Positions 23,295 to 34,980 of a stretch of DNA of 64,000 nucleotides are shown piece by piece. The stretch is from Strigamia acuminata (Eukaryota > Arthropoda > Chilopoda > Geophilomorpha > Linotaeniidae). The stretch's first letter is position 1, and every line of letters begins with the position of its first letter. The stretch covers positions 8,542,501 through 8,606,500 of the forward strand of contig OX442318.1 of the NCBI GenBank assembly GCA_949358305.1. The letters are read 5' to 3'. The translations under genes were made by a program, and so were the position numbers. The notes beneath the pieces were generated by a model that had not been told where the DNA came from, made no database searches, and saw only the letters and a list, made by a program, of their open reading frames with translations.

Positions 23295-23615
23295 TCTTGT
23301 CGACGTTACAGTTTGTGGAGTTACTTGTGGGCCAAAATTTTGTAAGCTCATCAAATAAACCCTCCTGAGTCCGAAAATGACACTCAAAAGTGTTGGAAAT
23401 AAACCTAACATTAACCTAACCTAACCTGGCCTGGCCTATTCTAAGTTAGGTTAAAGATAGGCTAAGCCAGGTTAGGTTAGGTTATGGTCAGGTTAATTTC
23501 CAACACTTTTGAGTGTCATTTTCGGACTCAGGAGGCTTTATTTGATAAGTTTACAAAATTTTGGCCCATTCCGAAGCGGGCCATATTCTAAAGTAACTCC
23601 ACAAACTGTAACGTC
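23295..23615. mobile_element. Fold-back element with CCTAA-rich centre
   Basis: Arms of about 110 bases (CGTTACAGTTTGTGGAGTTA, AAAATGACACTCAAAAGTGT) are inverted around a core with AACCTAACCTAACC and its inverse. No coding content. Confidence 0.8.
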
Positions 23616-24582
23616 GTAAAATGTACATCTTCAAATAATATTTAAGGGGCCCATTGATTAGTAGTTGCGCCACTGCTTATCTTCTTGTTAAAATTGATTT
23701 TATCCAATGAGATTTTCATAGAATGAACACTTAGAGCAACTATTTTTCCTACAGATGGCTACATAGCAGCTACAATAGCCATTAAAATATTAGCTGAATA
23801 GTTCTGCAGTGGTAGAAAATCACACTTAGTCGCAACTAGTCACTAGCTACATTCGTTTCTTTACACTTTTCACTTAGTCGACGCCGTTTAGTCGACGCCG
23901 TTTAGTCGACAAGGACCTTCTCCGGTGTTCTATATGCAACTTGCAATCCTCCTCTAAAACGATTTTTCTCGTTCTTTTTTAGCCTAAACGCATTCTAGTT
24001 CATCTGTCGATCCGCCTGGAATTGGAACGTCGTCACAACGGGTGTCGTTTCACTATCAGCTTCACCTGAAGAACCTGAAATACTTTCACCATCTTTTCGA
24101 AGTCTGGAACACGATTTATAACGTTACACAATTGGACTCGGATGCAGTGGTGTTGATAAAATGAGGATTTGGGACGAGTCGTGACAAACATGCAGGAACT
24201 GAACTGCAGTGGTTCACAACAATACACAGTCGCGTGCAGATGACTCCACGTGCAAAAATCAACACTTTTATGGAACATTCTAGAATAATTAAACAATGCT
24301 AATCATTCGAAAATATATTTATGGTAACAAAATATCACATGTTCATCTTAATCGGTGCAACTGTTGTGTCCTTGTAGTGAATATAGACTAATTATCAGGA
24401 TTTCATAAGATGCTTCAAAGTAGAAACATACTATGAGACCACAGAGATGCTAACAGAATTTCATTGGTTTCATTGTGGGCTGCAATTCTTCCAAAAAAAA
24501 ACTGTAACGCTCAAGCTATAGTTTGTGAAACTTTAATTCCATTTTTTATTTTAATTTCTAATTTTTGTACTCAAAACAGTCT

Positions 24583-24799
24583 CGACGAAGCGACTCGCCA
24601 AATTACGTGGGAAATCCTCAAGTTCGGTGCATCGAACGTGCATAGAGTAAATAAATTGATTTATGACTGGAATGATTAATTTTTTTTTTAAATATACAAG
24701 TAATGTCACAATTTTATTTTGATTAATTTCTTTATTTTTAATAGGAAAAATCGATGACTGTCACGCCGATGCTGATTGTCCATTCGATCGGTGTGAATA
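24583..24799 (+). CDS. Possible last two exons of a small cysteine-rich protein gene
   Basis: A candidate exon at about 24583-24633, followed by a candidate final exon at 24747-24799 (acceptor AATAG), would encode a short tail with cysteine spacing CIER..., DDCHADADCPFDRCE and a stop. An AATAAA signal follows near 24897. Base composition in the first block is less AT-rich than its surroundings. The donor (GTGCAT) is weak and no upstream exon or signal peptide is found, so this is tentative. No family recognised. Confidence 0.25.
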
Positions 24800-24899
24800 A
24801 CTAGTGCGCCAGATATTAGTATACAAATAATTGAATTGAAATAAGTGAATAATTGAATAATTGAATGATTTATTAAAATGACGTGTACGATTAAACAAT

Positions 24900-26749
24900 A
24901 AAAACAAATCTTAATGAATGAATGAATGACTACATTATTATAATTTATTCTCGGTTTTCCATCAGGTTACAATTAAACTGGTTACGGTTATGAATCATTT
25001 TCTCAACAGAAATCATCGATCCTAAACAAATATTTTACTTTTACAGAGATTCGCCCAAAACTGACAAGTGAGTAGTTAAGTACTCCGTAATAAATATCTG
25101 TAGAAATATCTGTTACTGCGATTAATAAAATAATTCTATAGGCTTCCAAGGTGAAAGCGTGAAGATTTTAGTTGATTCTGAATTTATTTGCCTGAATCCG
25201 ACATTGAATATTATTGCATTCACCATGATGATAGCTTATAACAACGAATAAGGCTTTGATTTAGTGCACGATTCAATGTTATTTGAAAGTAATTCATCAC
25301 TCATGACCAATTATTCCATCTTTGATTGATTTTTACGTTTAATTTAGATATCCTGACCGAAGTAATCAAAATTTAATGAGTTAAAATCCATTTTGTGCGA
25401 CAAGAAAAACTGAGATGGATAATTATCCCGTTTGGAGCAAGGACATTTATGGTACAGGTAATTGGACACTGAATAAATATATGTCAGGTTAAATAAATGT
25501 AATTATAATTTGTGTATATCCGTGGTGACCAAATTTTGGAAACAAAAACCGAGAAATCCATTAGCGATACAAAATTGCCCAGAATTACCAATATATATCG
25601 GTTGTAGTGCGAACCAGTACTCTTTGGTATGAACATTTTATAACTCTAGCATCTTATTATGATTGCAGAAAACGTTTGTGTTCGTGTATAATTTCGGCAT
25701 GAATTAAACCAGTTAAACTACTCTTATTACTATGAGCAATTGATAGGTTTTTATAAACCCGGGCATTTTTGCGCCCCGTGATTTAAAATGCTTTTACAAT
25801 GGCCATTGGCACACAAAGGAAATAAAGAAACAAAATTTCAGTACAATGCTGTCAATTGTTTTTGTTAATTAATCAGTTTATTATTGTTTATTACGGAGTA
25901 CATTATTTTAACATTATTAGGGCTAATTAGGCATAGGCGTATTAGACGAATTATAAATCATTTGCACTTAATGCTGAGTATGAATCTAGAACAAGAATGA
26001 ATTTGTTAATTTTTATTTTAAGGAATTTAATATAGAACAGCTAAAATATTAATTTAAGATTTTTAGAAACTTGTATTTTATTTTAGGCCTATTTAAGTTG
26101 ATAAAACGAATCCGTCTAGTTGGCGGACGATACTCAACGGAGATGGGAGCATAACGTACAGAGCCGTCCTCTATTTAGCTACATCCGGGCTTGAAAAGTG
26201 CTTTTGACCTCACTTCGCGCTGAGCTTTCGGGAAGGGTTGACCTCCCGTTGTGCTCCGTAAATTTTGATCAATTTTTTTTGTATAAAAAGGTAAACACTT
26301 CAATCATCATTGTAAAACAACGAATTTTAACGGGAAAAGTACTGAATTGTCAAGTTTAGCAAAATATTTCGTTTTAATCTGATTTTCTCAAAATTTTTTG
26401 ACAATTTTGTTGAAGATTTTTTGAAAATTTTTGAAAGGTTTTGAAAATTTTTTGAAATGTTTTGAAATTGTCGTGAATAGTATAATTTATTATTTACACG
26501 ATGTGAACTAGCAAAAAAAACAAATTCCTACATTTTTCATCGGTCTTCCATCTTTTTTCTAAAATAAATCGATAAAAAATTACAAAAATTTAACAACCGT
26601 TATCAGACGACGGGGTTCACACCAGTTATCACGGACTCTCATTTTCTTTGCTTTGTTGAACAATTTTCTTTATTTTTACGAAACATTTATTGATTGATTA
26701 AATTATTTAAAATAAAGTAATATGGTATAAGTGTGTATAATCATGATTA
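24900..26749. other. Unassigned AT-rich DNA
   Basis: No CTLD, transposon protein, RNA gene or tandem array recognised. A GC-richer island at 26110-26260 has no open frame of note. Confidence 0.4.
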
Positions 26750-29405
26750 TTTTGTTTTTTTTGTCTATTTTCTCTTTTAGCTCATTTAAAGGTAAATTGT
26801 GTCTTAAAATTATGCTTGTTTTTTCTTGTCTATTTTCTCTTTTAGCTCATTTAAAGGTAAATTGTGTTTAATTATGCTTGTTTTTTCTTGTCTATTTTCT
26901 CTTTTAGCTCATTTAAAGGTAAATTGTGTTTAATTATGCTTGTTTTTTCTTGTCTATTTTCTCTTTTAGCTCATTTAAAGGTAAATTGTGTCTTAAAATT
27001 ATGCTTGTTTTTTCTTGTCTATTTTCTCTTTTAGCTCATTTAAAGGTAAATTGTGTTTAATTATGCTTGTTTTTTCTTGTCTATTTTCTCTTTTAGCTCA
27101 TTTAAAGGTAAATTGTGTTTAATTATGCTTGTTTTTTCTTGTCTATTTTCTCTTTTAGCTCATTTAAAGGTAAATTGTGTTTAATTATGCTTGTTTTTTC
27201 TTGTCTATTTTCTCTTTTAGCTCATTTAAAGGTAAATTGTGTTTAATTATGCTTGTTTTTTCTTGTCTATTTTCTCTTTTAGCTCATTTAAAGGTAAATT
27301 GTGTTTAATTATGCTTGTTTTTTCTTGTCTATTTTCTCTTTTAGCTCATTTAAAGGTAAATTGTGTTTAATTATGCTTGTTTTTGCTTGTCTATTTTCTC
27401 TTTTAGCTCATTTAAAGGTAAATTGTGTCTTTAATTATGCTTGTTTTTTCTTGTCTATTTTCTCTTTTAGCTCATTTAAAGGTAAATTGTGTCTTAAAAT
27501 TATGCTTGTTTTTTCTTGTCTATTTTCTCTTTTAGCTCATTTAAAGGTAAATTGTGTTTAATTATGCTTGTTTTTTCTTGTCTATTTTCTCTTTTAGCTC
27601 ATTTAAAGGTAAATTGTGTTTAATTATGCTTGTTTTTGCTTGTCTATTTTCTCTTTTAGCTCATTTAAAGGTAAATTGTGTCTTTAATTATGCTTGTTTT
27701 TTCTTGTCTATTTTCTCTTTTAGCTCATTTAAAGGTAAATTGTGTCTTAAAATTATGCTTGTTTTTTCTTGTCTATTTTCTCTTTTAGCTCATTTAAAGG
27801 TAAATTGTGTTTAATTATGCTTGTTTTTTCTTGTCTATTTTCTCTTTTAGCTCATTTAAAGGTAAATTGTGTTTAACTATGCTTGTTTTTTCTTGTCTAT
27901 TTTCTCTTTTAGCTCATTTAAAGGTAAATTGTGTTTAATTATGCTTGTTTTTTCTTGTCTATTTTCTCTTTTAGCTCATTTAAAGGTAAATTGTGTTTAA
28001 TTATGCTTGTTTTTTCTTGTCTATTTTCTCTTTTAGCTCATTTAAAGGTAAATTGTGTTTAATTATGCTTGTTTTTTCTTGTCTATTTTCTCTTTTAGCT
28101 CATTTAAAGGTAAATTGTGTTTAACTATGCTTGTTTTTTCTTGTCTATTTTCTCTTTTAGCTCATTTAAAGGTAAATTGTGTTTAACTATGCTTGTTTTT
28201 TCTTGTCTATTTTCTCTTTTAGCTCATTTAAAGGTAAATTGTGTTTAATTATGCTTGTTTTTTCTTGTCTATTTTCTCTTTTAGCTCATTTAAAGGTAAA
28301 TTGTGTTTAATTATGCTTGTTTTTTCTTGTCTATTTTCTCTTTTAGCTCATTTAAAGGTAAATTGTGTTTAATTATGCTTGTTTTTTCTTGTCTATTTTC
28401 TCTTTTAGCTCATTTAAAGGTAAATTGTGTTTAACTATGCTTGTTTTTTCTTGTCTATTTTCTCTTTTAGCTCATTTAAAGGTAAATTGTGTTTAATTAT
28501 GCTTGTTTTTTCTTGTCTATTTTCTCTTTTAGCTCATTTAAAGGTAAATTGTGTTTAATTATGCTTGTTTTTGCTTGTCTATTTTCTCTTTTAGCTCATT
28601 TAAAGGTAAATTGTGTCTTTAATTATGCTTGTTTTTTCTTGTCTATTTTCTCTTTTAGCTCATTTAAAGGTAAATTGTGTCTTAAAATTATGCTTGTTTT
28701 TTCTTGTCTATTTTCTCTTTTAGCTCATTTAAAGGTAAATTGTGTTTAATTATGCTTGTTTTTGCTTGTCTATTTTCTCTTTTAGCTCATTTAAAGGTAA
28801 ATTGTGTTTAATTATGCTTGTTTTTTCTTGTCTATTTTCTCTTTTAGCTCATTTAAAGGTAAATTGTGTTTAATTATGCTTGTTTTTGCTTGTCTATTTT
28901 CTCTTTTAGCTCATTTAAAGGTAAATTGTGTTTAATTATGCTTGTTTTTGCTTGTCTATTTTCTCTTTTAGCTCATTTAAAGGTAAATTGTGTTTAATTA
29001 TGCTTGTTTTTTCTTGTCTATTTTCTCTTTTAGCTCATTTAAAGGTAAATTGTGTTTAATTATGCTTGTTTTTGCTTGTCTATTTTCTCTTTTAGCTCAT
29101 TTAAAGGTAAATTGTGTTTAATTATGCTTGTTTTTTCTTGTCTATTTTCTCTTTTAGCTCATTTAAAGGTAAATTGTGTTTAATTATGCTTGTTTTTGCT
29201 TGTCTATTTTCTCTTTTAGCTCATTTAAAGGTAAATTGTGTCTTTAATTATGCTTGTTTTTTCTTGTCTATTTTCTCTTTTAGCTCATTTAAAGGTAAAT
29301 TGTGTGTTTAATTGTGCTTGTTTTTTCTTGTCTATTTTCTCTTTTAGCTCATTTAAAGGTAAATTGTGTGTTTAATTGTGCTTGTTTTTACTTGTCTATT
29401 TTCTC
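26750..29405 (+). repeat. 62-bp minisatellite, about 43 copies
   Basis: The basic unit is 62 bases, with 64- and 65-base variants (GTGTCTTTAATT and GTGTCTTAAAATT). Units are almost identical, so the array is young or homogenised. A 253-base higher-order block (62+62+64+65) occurs three times, starting at 27301, 27554 and 28489. Every unit contains TTTTCTCTTTTAG, then CTCATTTAAAG, then GTAAATTG. Open frames across the array are by-products of the repeat. Confidence 0.97.
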
Positions 29406-29470
29406 GCGCCGAAACATCGCACTCGTAATTGCGCATCAAACTTGCGCAAATCAATGCAAAATGATGTGGA

Positions 29471-29748
29471 TAGTGTTGAGGAACGATGCCAATTATTAAT
29501 AGACTTCTCTAGAAAATAGATGAACCTTTAATCTAACTTAAAATCCATACTTTACATGAGGTTTATCATTTCAGCATGGGGGCTGCCATCTTGGCTGCCT
29601 TGTCATCATGAGAAAAGTAGAGAGAAGTGAAGTCTGCCCCTCTAGTGACAGATTAAGTAACCTCTCATAAGTCACCAGTGGACTCTGGTGACTGAATTGC
29701 ACAGTATAACAGCACAACTTACAGAGATCTATAAGTGACATTAACAAA
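29471..29748 (-). repeat. Possible 3' LTR of the copia element
   Basis: Lies just beyond the RNase H end. Read on -, it starts near TGTTAATGTC and ends CCTCAACA, compatible with TG...CA ends. No second copy exists in the window to prove it. Confidence 0.3.
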
Positions 29749-29750
29749 AT

Positions 29751-30585
29751 ATTCACAATTGTTAAATTATAAATAGATACATCGGCGACATTTAAATCAC
29801 CAGGAACTTTAGTTAATTTAAATATGCCGCCTAAATACCATTCACGCAGAAAATAGAATTTAACTCTAGTATGTTTAGTACGACTGTTTTCCAGATTGTT
29901 CTCAGCAAATTGAATTGTCGCCAGTGCATCGGAATAAATTACAGGAGTTGAAATATCATCAAATAATCGACAATTTTCGCAAACAGCACCTAACCAATAG
30001 GTTTCGCGCACACAGTCAACTAGAGACACGTACTCAGCCTCCATTGTGCTTGTAGCAACGTTAGACTGTTTTCGACAATTCCACACAATAGGCGCCCCAC
30101 CTACGTAAACAATAAATCCACCGAAACTTCGGCAGGTAGTGGGGTCAGACGTCTAAGATGCATCTGTATATGCTCATAAATGTTCCGAATTACACTGCAA
30201 CAAGTCAATCCTGTTATGAGATGTATTGCAAACGTATTGCAAAACTTGCAACAACGCTTTAACATGTCTTTCCGTATGAGCACCGTTAAATTGAGACGAT
30301 ACAATTATAGAATACAGAATATCCGGCCTAGTACGGGATGCAAGGAACAATAGTGACCCTATTAAAGATCTATATGGAAAATCATTTGGTTTCACGTTTG
30401 CATTTCGCACTAATGTAGTATTGGGTGTTACGGTCACTTTAACTAAATAATTAGGAACAATTTTAAATCGTTTACAAAGCTTTCGACTATATTCGAACTG
30501 TGACATGAACACTATTGTTTTCTCTAGTAAACTCGACCCCTAAGAGTACTTTAATCGGACCCAACTCAACGATAATAAAGCATGA
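29751..30585 (-). pseudogene. Copia RT C-terminus and RNase H
   Basis: Two overlapping broken frames. The first has FPYRSLIGSLLFLASRTRPD, typical of the copia RT-RNase H connection. The second has ATSTMEAEYVSL, TRETYWL-like ETYWL, IYSDALATIQFAEN and KHTRVKFYFLRE, the acidic and histidine landmarks of copia RNase H. It ends at GDLNVAD. A frameshift joins the two. Confidence 0.88.
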
Positions 30586-30610
30586 AGATATTCGCTTAAT
30601 AATCTCCCTT

Positions 30611-31234
30611 TTAATGTCCGGCGTCGATGAAAACAATCATATCGTCTACATAAACTAGTAGTACTGCTTTGTTGTCAAATAAATACACACAATTACATCC
30701 TCGTAGTTTGTAGAAGCCTATTTTCTGTAGCGATTCGTCTAACTTTTGGTGCCACATTCTTCCAGATTGGTGCAACCCATACAGAGCCTTCTTAAGAAAC
30801 CACACATCATTAGGTCCTGATGATGTGACTCCTAATGGTATAAACATATAAATCGACTTATCCAGGTCTCCGTAGAGGTAAGCGCACTTGACATCAATGT
30901 GTTTGTCCGACTAACCACGTAAAACCACGAGTAAACAGAAGAAAAGACGAATTAGCACAGAATTGACGACGGGAGAAAACACCACGTCGAAATCAATCTC
31001 TAGAGTTTGCCGGAATCCTTGCGCAACTAACCTTGCGCGATATCGAACTACTTCTCCAAACTCGTTCCACTTTCGTTTGAAGATCCATCTGTTGCCCAAT
31101 ATGGTTCGGTTCTTCGACTTCTCTACGACGTCATAAACATCACGCTCGATAAATGTAGAAAGCTCCTCATTCATGGCTTCCTGCCATTCTTTCTTCTGAG
31201 GTGATTTTATTGCTTCTGCATATGTCCTCGGCTC
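30611..31234 (-). pseudogene. Copia reverse transcriptase
   Basis: The N-terminal part has AYAEAIKSP-like TYAEAIKSPQKKEWQEAM, NRWIFKRKWNEFGEVVRYRA and RLVAQGF. After a break come LKKALYGLHQSGRMW and the catalytic YVDDM. A stop and frame change near 30850-30910 separate the two parts. Template copying would require an intact frame, so it is inactive here. Confidence 0.93.
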
Positions 31235-32228
31235 ACAAGGAGACCGCAAGAGTGTGTAATCCACAATTGTTAAAATTGTTTGTAAATAAAGCATTCACAT
31301 CACCTAAACAATCTATTTTTCTCATATTAAAATGCACCTCTCTCTCACATTGTTACAAACAGTAACAACACACAGGATTCCTTGCTGTGTGTTGAAACAC
31401 CATTTTTTGATATTTTGAGTAAAAAGGTCAAGTGTAGCACTACATTTGGTGATTAGCTTGTTCAAACCTTACTCTGGAACCCAGGTAATTTGATATCACA
31501 TGACATATGACATCACAACTTTGTTCACCAACATGACTGCCTGCATGAAGCAGCAATAGTGTGTTGTGGTGGCTCAGTGGTTAAGGTAATGAATCAGGAA
31601 TCTTTCCACACAGGTTCAAATCCTGTTGTTGGTGAAAATTTTTACTTTTATTTTTTCTTTATTTTTAGCAGTAAAGTTAATGTTTGTTATTTTATATTTG
31701 TTTTTAAAAAATTTTAATTAATTAATTTAATATAATTAAAATTATAAAAAAAAATTTTAAAAAAAATATAAAATAACAAACATTAACTTTACTGCTAAAA
31801 ATAAAGAAAAAATAAAAGTAAAAATTTTCACCAACAACAGGATTTGAACCTGTGTGGAAAGATTCCTGATTCATTACCTTAACCACTGAGCCACCACAAC
31901 ACACTATTGCTGCTTCATGCAGGCAGTCATGTTGGTGAACAAAGTTGTGATGTCATATGTCATGTGATATCAAATTACCTGGGTTCCAGAGTAAGGTTTG
32001 AACAAGCTAATCACCAAATGTAGTGCTACACTTGACCTTTTTACTCAAAATATCAAAAAATGGTGTTTCAACACACAGCAAGGAATCCTGTGTGTTGTTA
32101 CTGTTTGTAACAATGTGAGAGAGAGGTGCATTTTAATATAAGAAAAATAGATTGTTTAGGTGATGTGAATGCTTTATTTACAAACAATTTTAACCATTGT
32201 GGATTACACACTCTTGCGGTCTCCTTGT
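31235..32228. mobile_element. 1-kb palindromic fold-back element with tRNA-like boxes
   Basis: Two near-identical arms of about 490 bases meet at about 31731. Ends read ACAAGGAGACCGCAAGAGTG and its inverse. Each arm contains TGGCTCAGTGG (31570-31580 in the left arm), a pol III A-box match, and GGTTCAAATCC (31613-31623), a B-box match inside a 5-bp T-arm-like stem. The acceptor stem does not pair, so it is tRNA-derived rather than a tRNA gene. Inserted between the MBD-like and RT segments of the copia element. A single arm occurs at 13976-14830. Confidence 0.9.
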
Positions 32229-32693
32229 CAGCAATGGTAAGATGTGCTCGAGGCTGTCTTCTAGTGACATTACTTGGTAAAGTCAGCTCATCGTCTTCTG
32301 ACTCCAAAGATTGACATGGTAAAAGTTCTTTATGTTGCTCTATCGAAGTGAAAATGAACTTTGACTTGTCATAAGGAATTTCAAGTTGCCTGCACTCTTC
32401 TACATCTGCGTAACTCCTAAGTCGTCTTCCTGTGAGAGAAAAGTAATAAACATCGATTTCCCCTCTTGTGACACCGCTCTGCCTGACGTGTTCTTCAAGT
32501 CTCCATTTCTTATAAATAGATTTTCCGCCAATTAAACGCCAAATAAACACAGGCGCTTCCGGTTTCCTCTGAGCTTCTTTCGAAAGTGCATCCAAACTAG
32601 GCGATCGTCTTCTCATGGGATCTGGAAAAACGACAGGTTCAGACTGGTTGCTGGTGGCAGGTGTCGGCTTAAGTATAGACTTAGGTGGTGATG
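32229..32693 (-). pseudogene. MBD (methyl-CpG-binding)-like segment of the copia polyprotein
   Basis: Open on - between two insertions, in the position of the integrase-RT linker. From the methionine at 32616, residues 1-33 are a basic linker. Residues about 34-91 (32344-32517) read as an MBD: W38, RQSG at 45-48, GEIDVYYFS at 52-60, GRRLRS at 63-68 and FIFT at 87-90. R45, D55, Y57 and R67 fall where MeCP2 has R111, D121, Y123 and R133, which contact methylated CpG. An acidic, serine-rich tail follows (SLESEDDEL). MBDs bind methylated DNA in chromatin. A targeting role for the integration complex is inference, by analogy with the Ty5 targeting domain found in the same place. No stops inside the segment itself. 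Confidence 0.75.
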
Positions 32694-32695
32694 TA

Positions 32696-33285
32696 CCATA
32701 TTACCCCGCTTATTGCTGCATGCCGGTGTAGTGCGCGTATTACCGGCATGCCGATAAACCCCGTTTTTAACGGCATGCCAGTGTAAATGAGTACGAATTT
32801 TTTTTTCACCGTATCGGTACATCAATTATACGTCCATTATACGTTTGCTTCTTCACCACAGTGTTTGTTAGCTTTGACTTTATTCGTTTTTTTCCAACAA
32901 TGGACGTGGTTACTACAGCAACAAACAAACGGAAGCGGTTTAGCTACAGTATAGCGTTGATTTTAAAATCAATGCCTTGAAACTTCTTGCAGAATTAAAT
33001 AACAACTTATCAGCTACTGCTAAATCGCTTAATGTATCGAGATCGTCTGTTCAAGATTGGGCAAAACAAAAAGAAGAACTGTTGGCGTGCAGTTCTGCTA
33101 GAGAATTTAATGCTAAAAGATGCCGACAAATTAAGCCTGAGTAAAGGAAAGTTTCCTTTACTGGAAGAAAGTTTGGTGTCGTGGATTAAAGAGGAGAGAA
33201 AAATTGGGTACACTTTTTACGCGCGATTTGAAAACCGTCATAAACCCATGCCCAACGGCATGCAGCAATAGGCGGGGTAATATGG
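32696..33285 (+). mobile_element. Non-autonomous pogo-like transposon
   Basis: 590 bases with ends CCATATTACCCCGC and its inverse over about 30 bases, flanked by a TA target duplication (32694-32695 and 33286-33287). It carries a decayed N-terminal piece of a pogo/Tigger transposase: KRKRFSYS, LKLLAELNNNLSATAKSLNV, VQDWAKQKEELL, then after a frameshift KFPLLEESLVSWIKEER. This is the CENP-B-type DNA-binding region. The catalytic domain is absent. It interrupts the copia polyprotein after the integrase. Confidence 0.85.
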
Positions 33286-33287
33286 TA

Positions 33288-34850
33288 TGTTCCTTTGTCG
33301 GTGAAGCAGCTTGCTGTCTTGGAGGTGATTGGGGTGGCGAGCTCCTTTTAGAAGAATTTGATTCGTCACTGCTACTCGAATCGTAGTCATCATGGAACTT
33401 TGGCACTATAAAATAGTCATCTTGATGACCTCCCAATTTCTCGACATCCTGCAAGTTCTTAACTTCTCCCAATTTCTTGTGGAAATCCCGATACAACACA
33501 GATTCGTCTATTTTCAAATGTTTTGTTTCTGTGATTCGGTTCATGTCCGGATAGCCCAATGTGTCAATCGCATAACCGACTAGTACACCTCGCCATGCAT
33601 TGGGTTCAAGTTTGCCACGTTGTTTTGAAGGAATGTTCACAAAACACTGTGATCCGGGACGACGTAAATGACGGAGCGATAGGCGACGTTTCCTCCACAA
33701 CACGTATGGAATCTCGTAATTGACGCGAGAATGTGGAAACCGATTTTTCAGGTACGTGAAAGTAACTGCCAGTTCTGCGCATAGTCTATCAGGCAATCCG
33801 GTTTCATCTAGCATCGATCTTACGCCTTCGAAAATCGTCCTATTAAAGCGTTCCGCCGATCCAATCATTTCGGCTGAATACGGATTCCTTCTGCAATAAC
33901 ATATTTAGTGAATTCATTCGAAATAAACTCTCCACCACGATCTGTTCGGATTGCTTTGATCTTTTTTTCAGAAGTACGCTGAACAAATGGCACAAAGTCT
34001 TTAAACACTTGAAAAACTACGCTTTTTCTTGCCATTGGGAATACCCAAGCATATCTTGTGGCATCATCGATGATGGTTAATAAATAACTAGCTCCTCCAC
34101 TCGATGGCACACTGCATCCATATGTAGCAGTTCCAAGGGATCTGATGCAACACGATCATCCTTTCGTGGAAATGAGGCTCTCGTTGATTTCGAACGTGAA
34201 CAAGAATTACACAAAAACTTCTTATCTAAATTGCAATTGTCAACACCAAATACTTTGGGATTCTCAGAAAGTTTCTTAATTGATTGGACATTCATATGAG
34301 CCAATCTGGAATGCCATAATCTCATCTTATCTTTAGCTTTTACTTGATTTGCGCTTTTAAATTCGCACACATTACTAATTTTCTCCCTATTCTTGTTATT
34401 ATTGGACTTTTGCGCATTATTCATGTCACATTCCCAACTAACAGTAGGGAATAAGTCACCAAAAACACTTAAATTAGTAAATATTTCAATACAATCATTA
34501 TTCGAGACACTTGATGGCTTTTGTTTACTATCATTATTTGAAACATTATTGGATACATTTAGCGGTTTTTGCTTTATCTTTTCCTTAGCAGGAGGTTCAT
34601 TTACGTGTGCAATTACATTAGATAATTTTTGAACAGTTTCATCAAAATAATAAAGCCCATCTTGTAAAGATCCTTTCATCACTGCTAATGTGGCATTTTT
34701 ATCAAAAACCGTCAATGTTCCATTTCCAATACCAATTTTATAACCAGCTAAATCCATACGAGACACTGAGATCAGATTGGTTGAGAACTGAGACGCATAA
34801 TAGACATTTTTCAATGTTATTGATTCAGTAGTTTTGCCAATATTTGCCAA
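33288..34850 (-). pseudogene. Copia integrase
   Basis: 34850-34077 has the zinc-binding LWHSRLAHMN ... CNSCSRSK, then the first catalytic aspartate in HMDAVC. 34110-33865 has LLTIIDDATRYAWVF and IRTDRGGEF (second aspartate). 33868-33288 has GSAERFNRT (glutamate), VNIPSKQRGKLEPNAWRGV and a serine-rich acidic tail. Two frameshifts separate the three blocks. DD(35)E residues are all still readable. The tail leads, across the pogo insertion, into the MBD-like segment. Confidence 0.92.
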
Positions 34851-34980
34851 CTGTACAACTTCCAGTCAAGGTTGAGGAACCTTGACCCAATGCTAATTGA
34901 AAAGGAGTAATTTCATTAAATTCTTTGAAATCATCTCTATTAAAGCAAACATGGTCTGTTGCGCCAAAGTCAATAATTCA
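34851..34980 (-). pseudogene. Copia protease, mutated active site
   Basis: The expected DSGATDH reads DFGATDH, preceded by a stop. The downstream FNEITPFQLALGQGS fits copia protease. The serine-to-phenylalanine change at the active-site motif and the stop would each disable it. Confidence 0.8.

Noticed and set aside
23395-23490. Telomeric TTAGG repeat
   Set aside because: Only two or three CCTAA units each way, in the core of a fold-back element. Not a telomere tract.
27301-29499. Several identical 86-residue open frames
   Set aside because: They are the 253-base repeat read through. Sequence is low complexity and rich in F, L and C, with no start context.
31560-31635. tRNA gene
   Set aside because: A and B boxes and a T-arm are present, but the acceptor stem does not pair and the anticodon arm is not credible.
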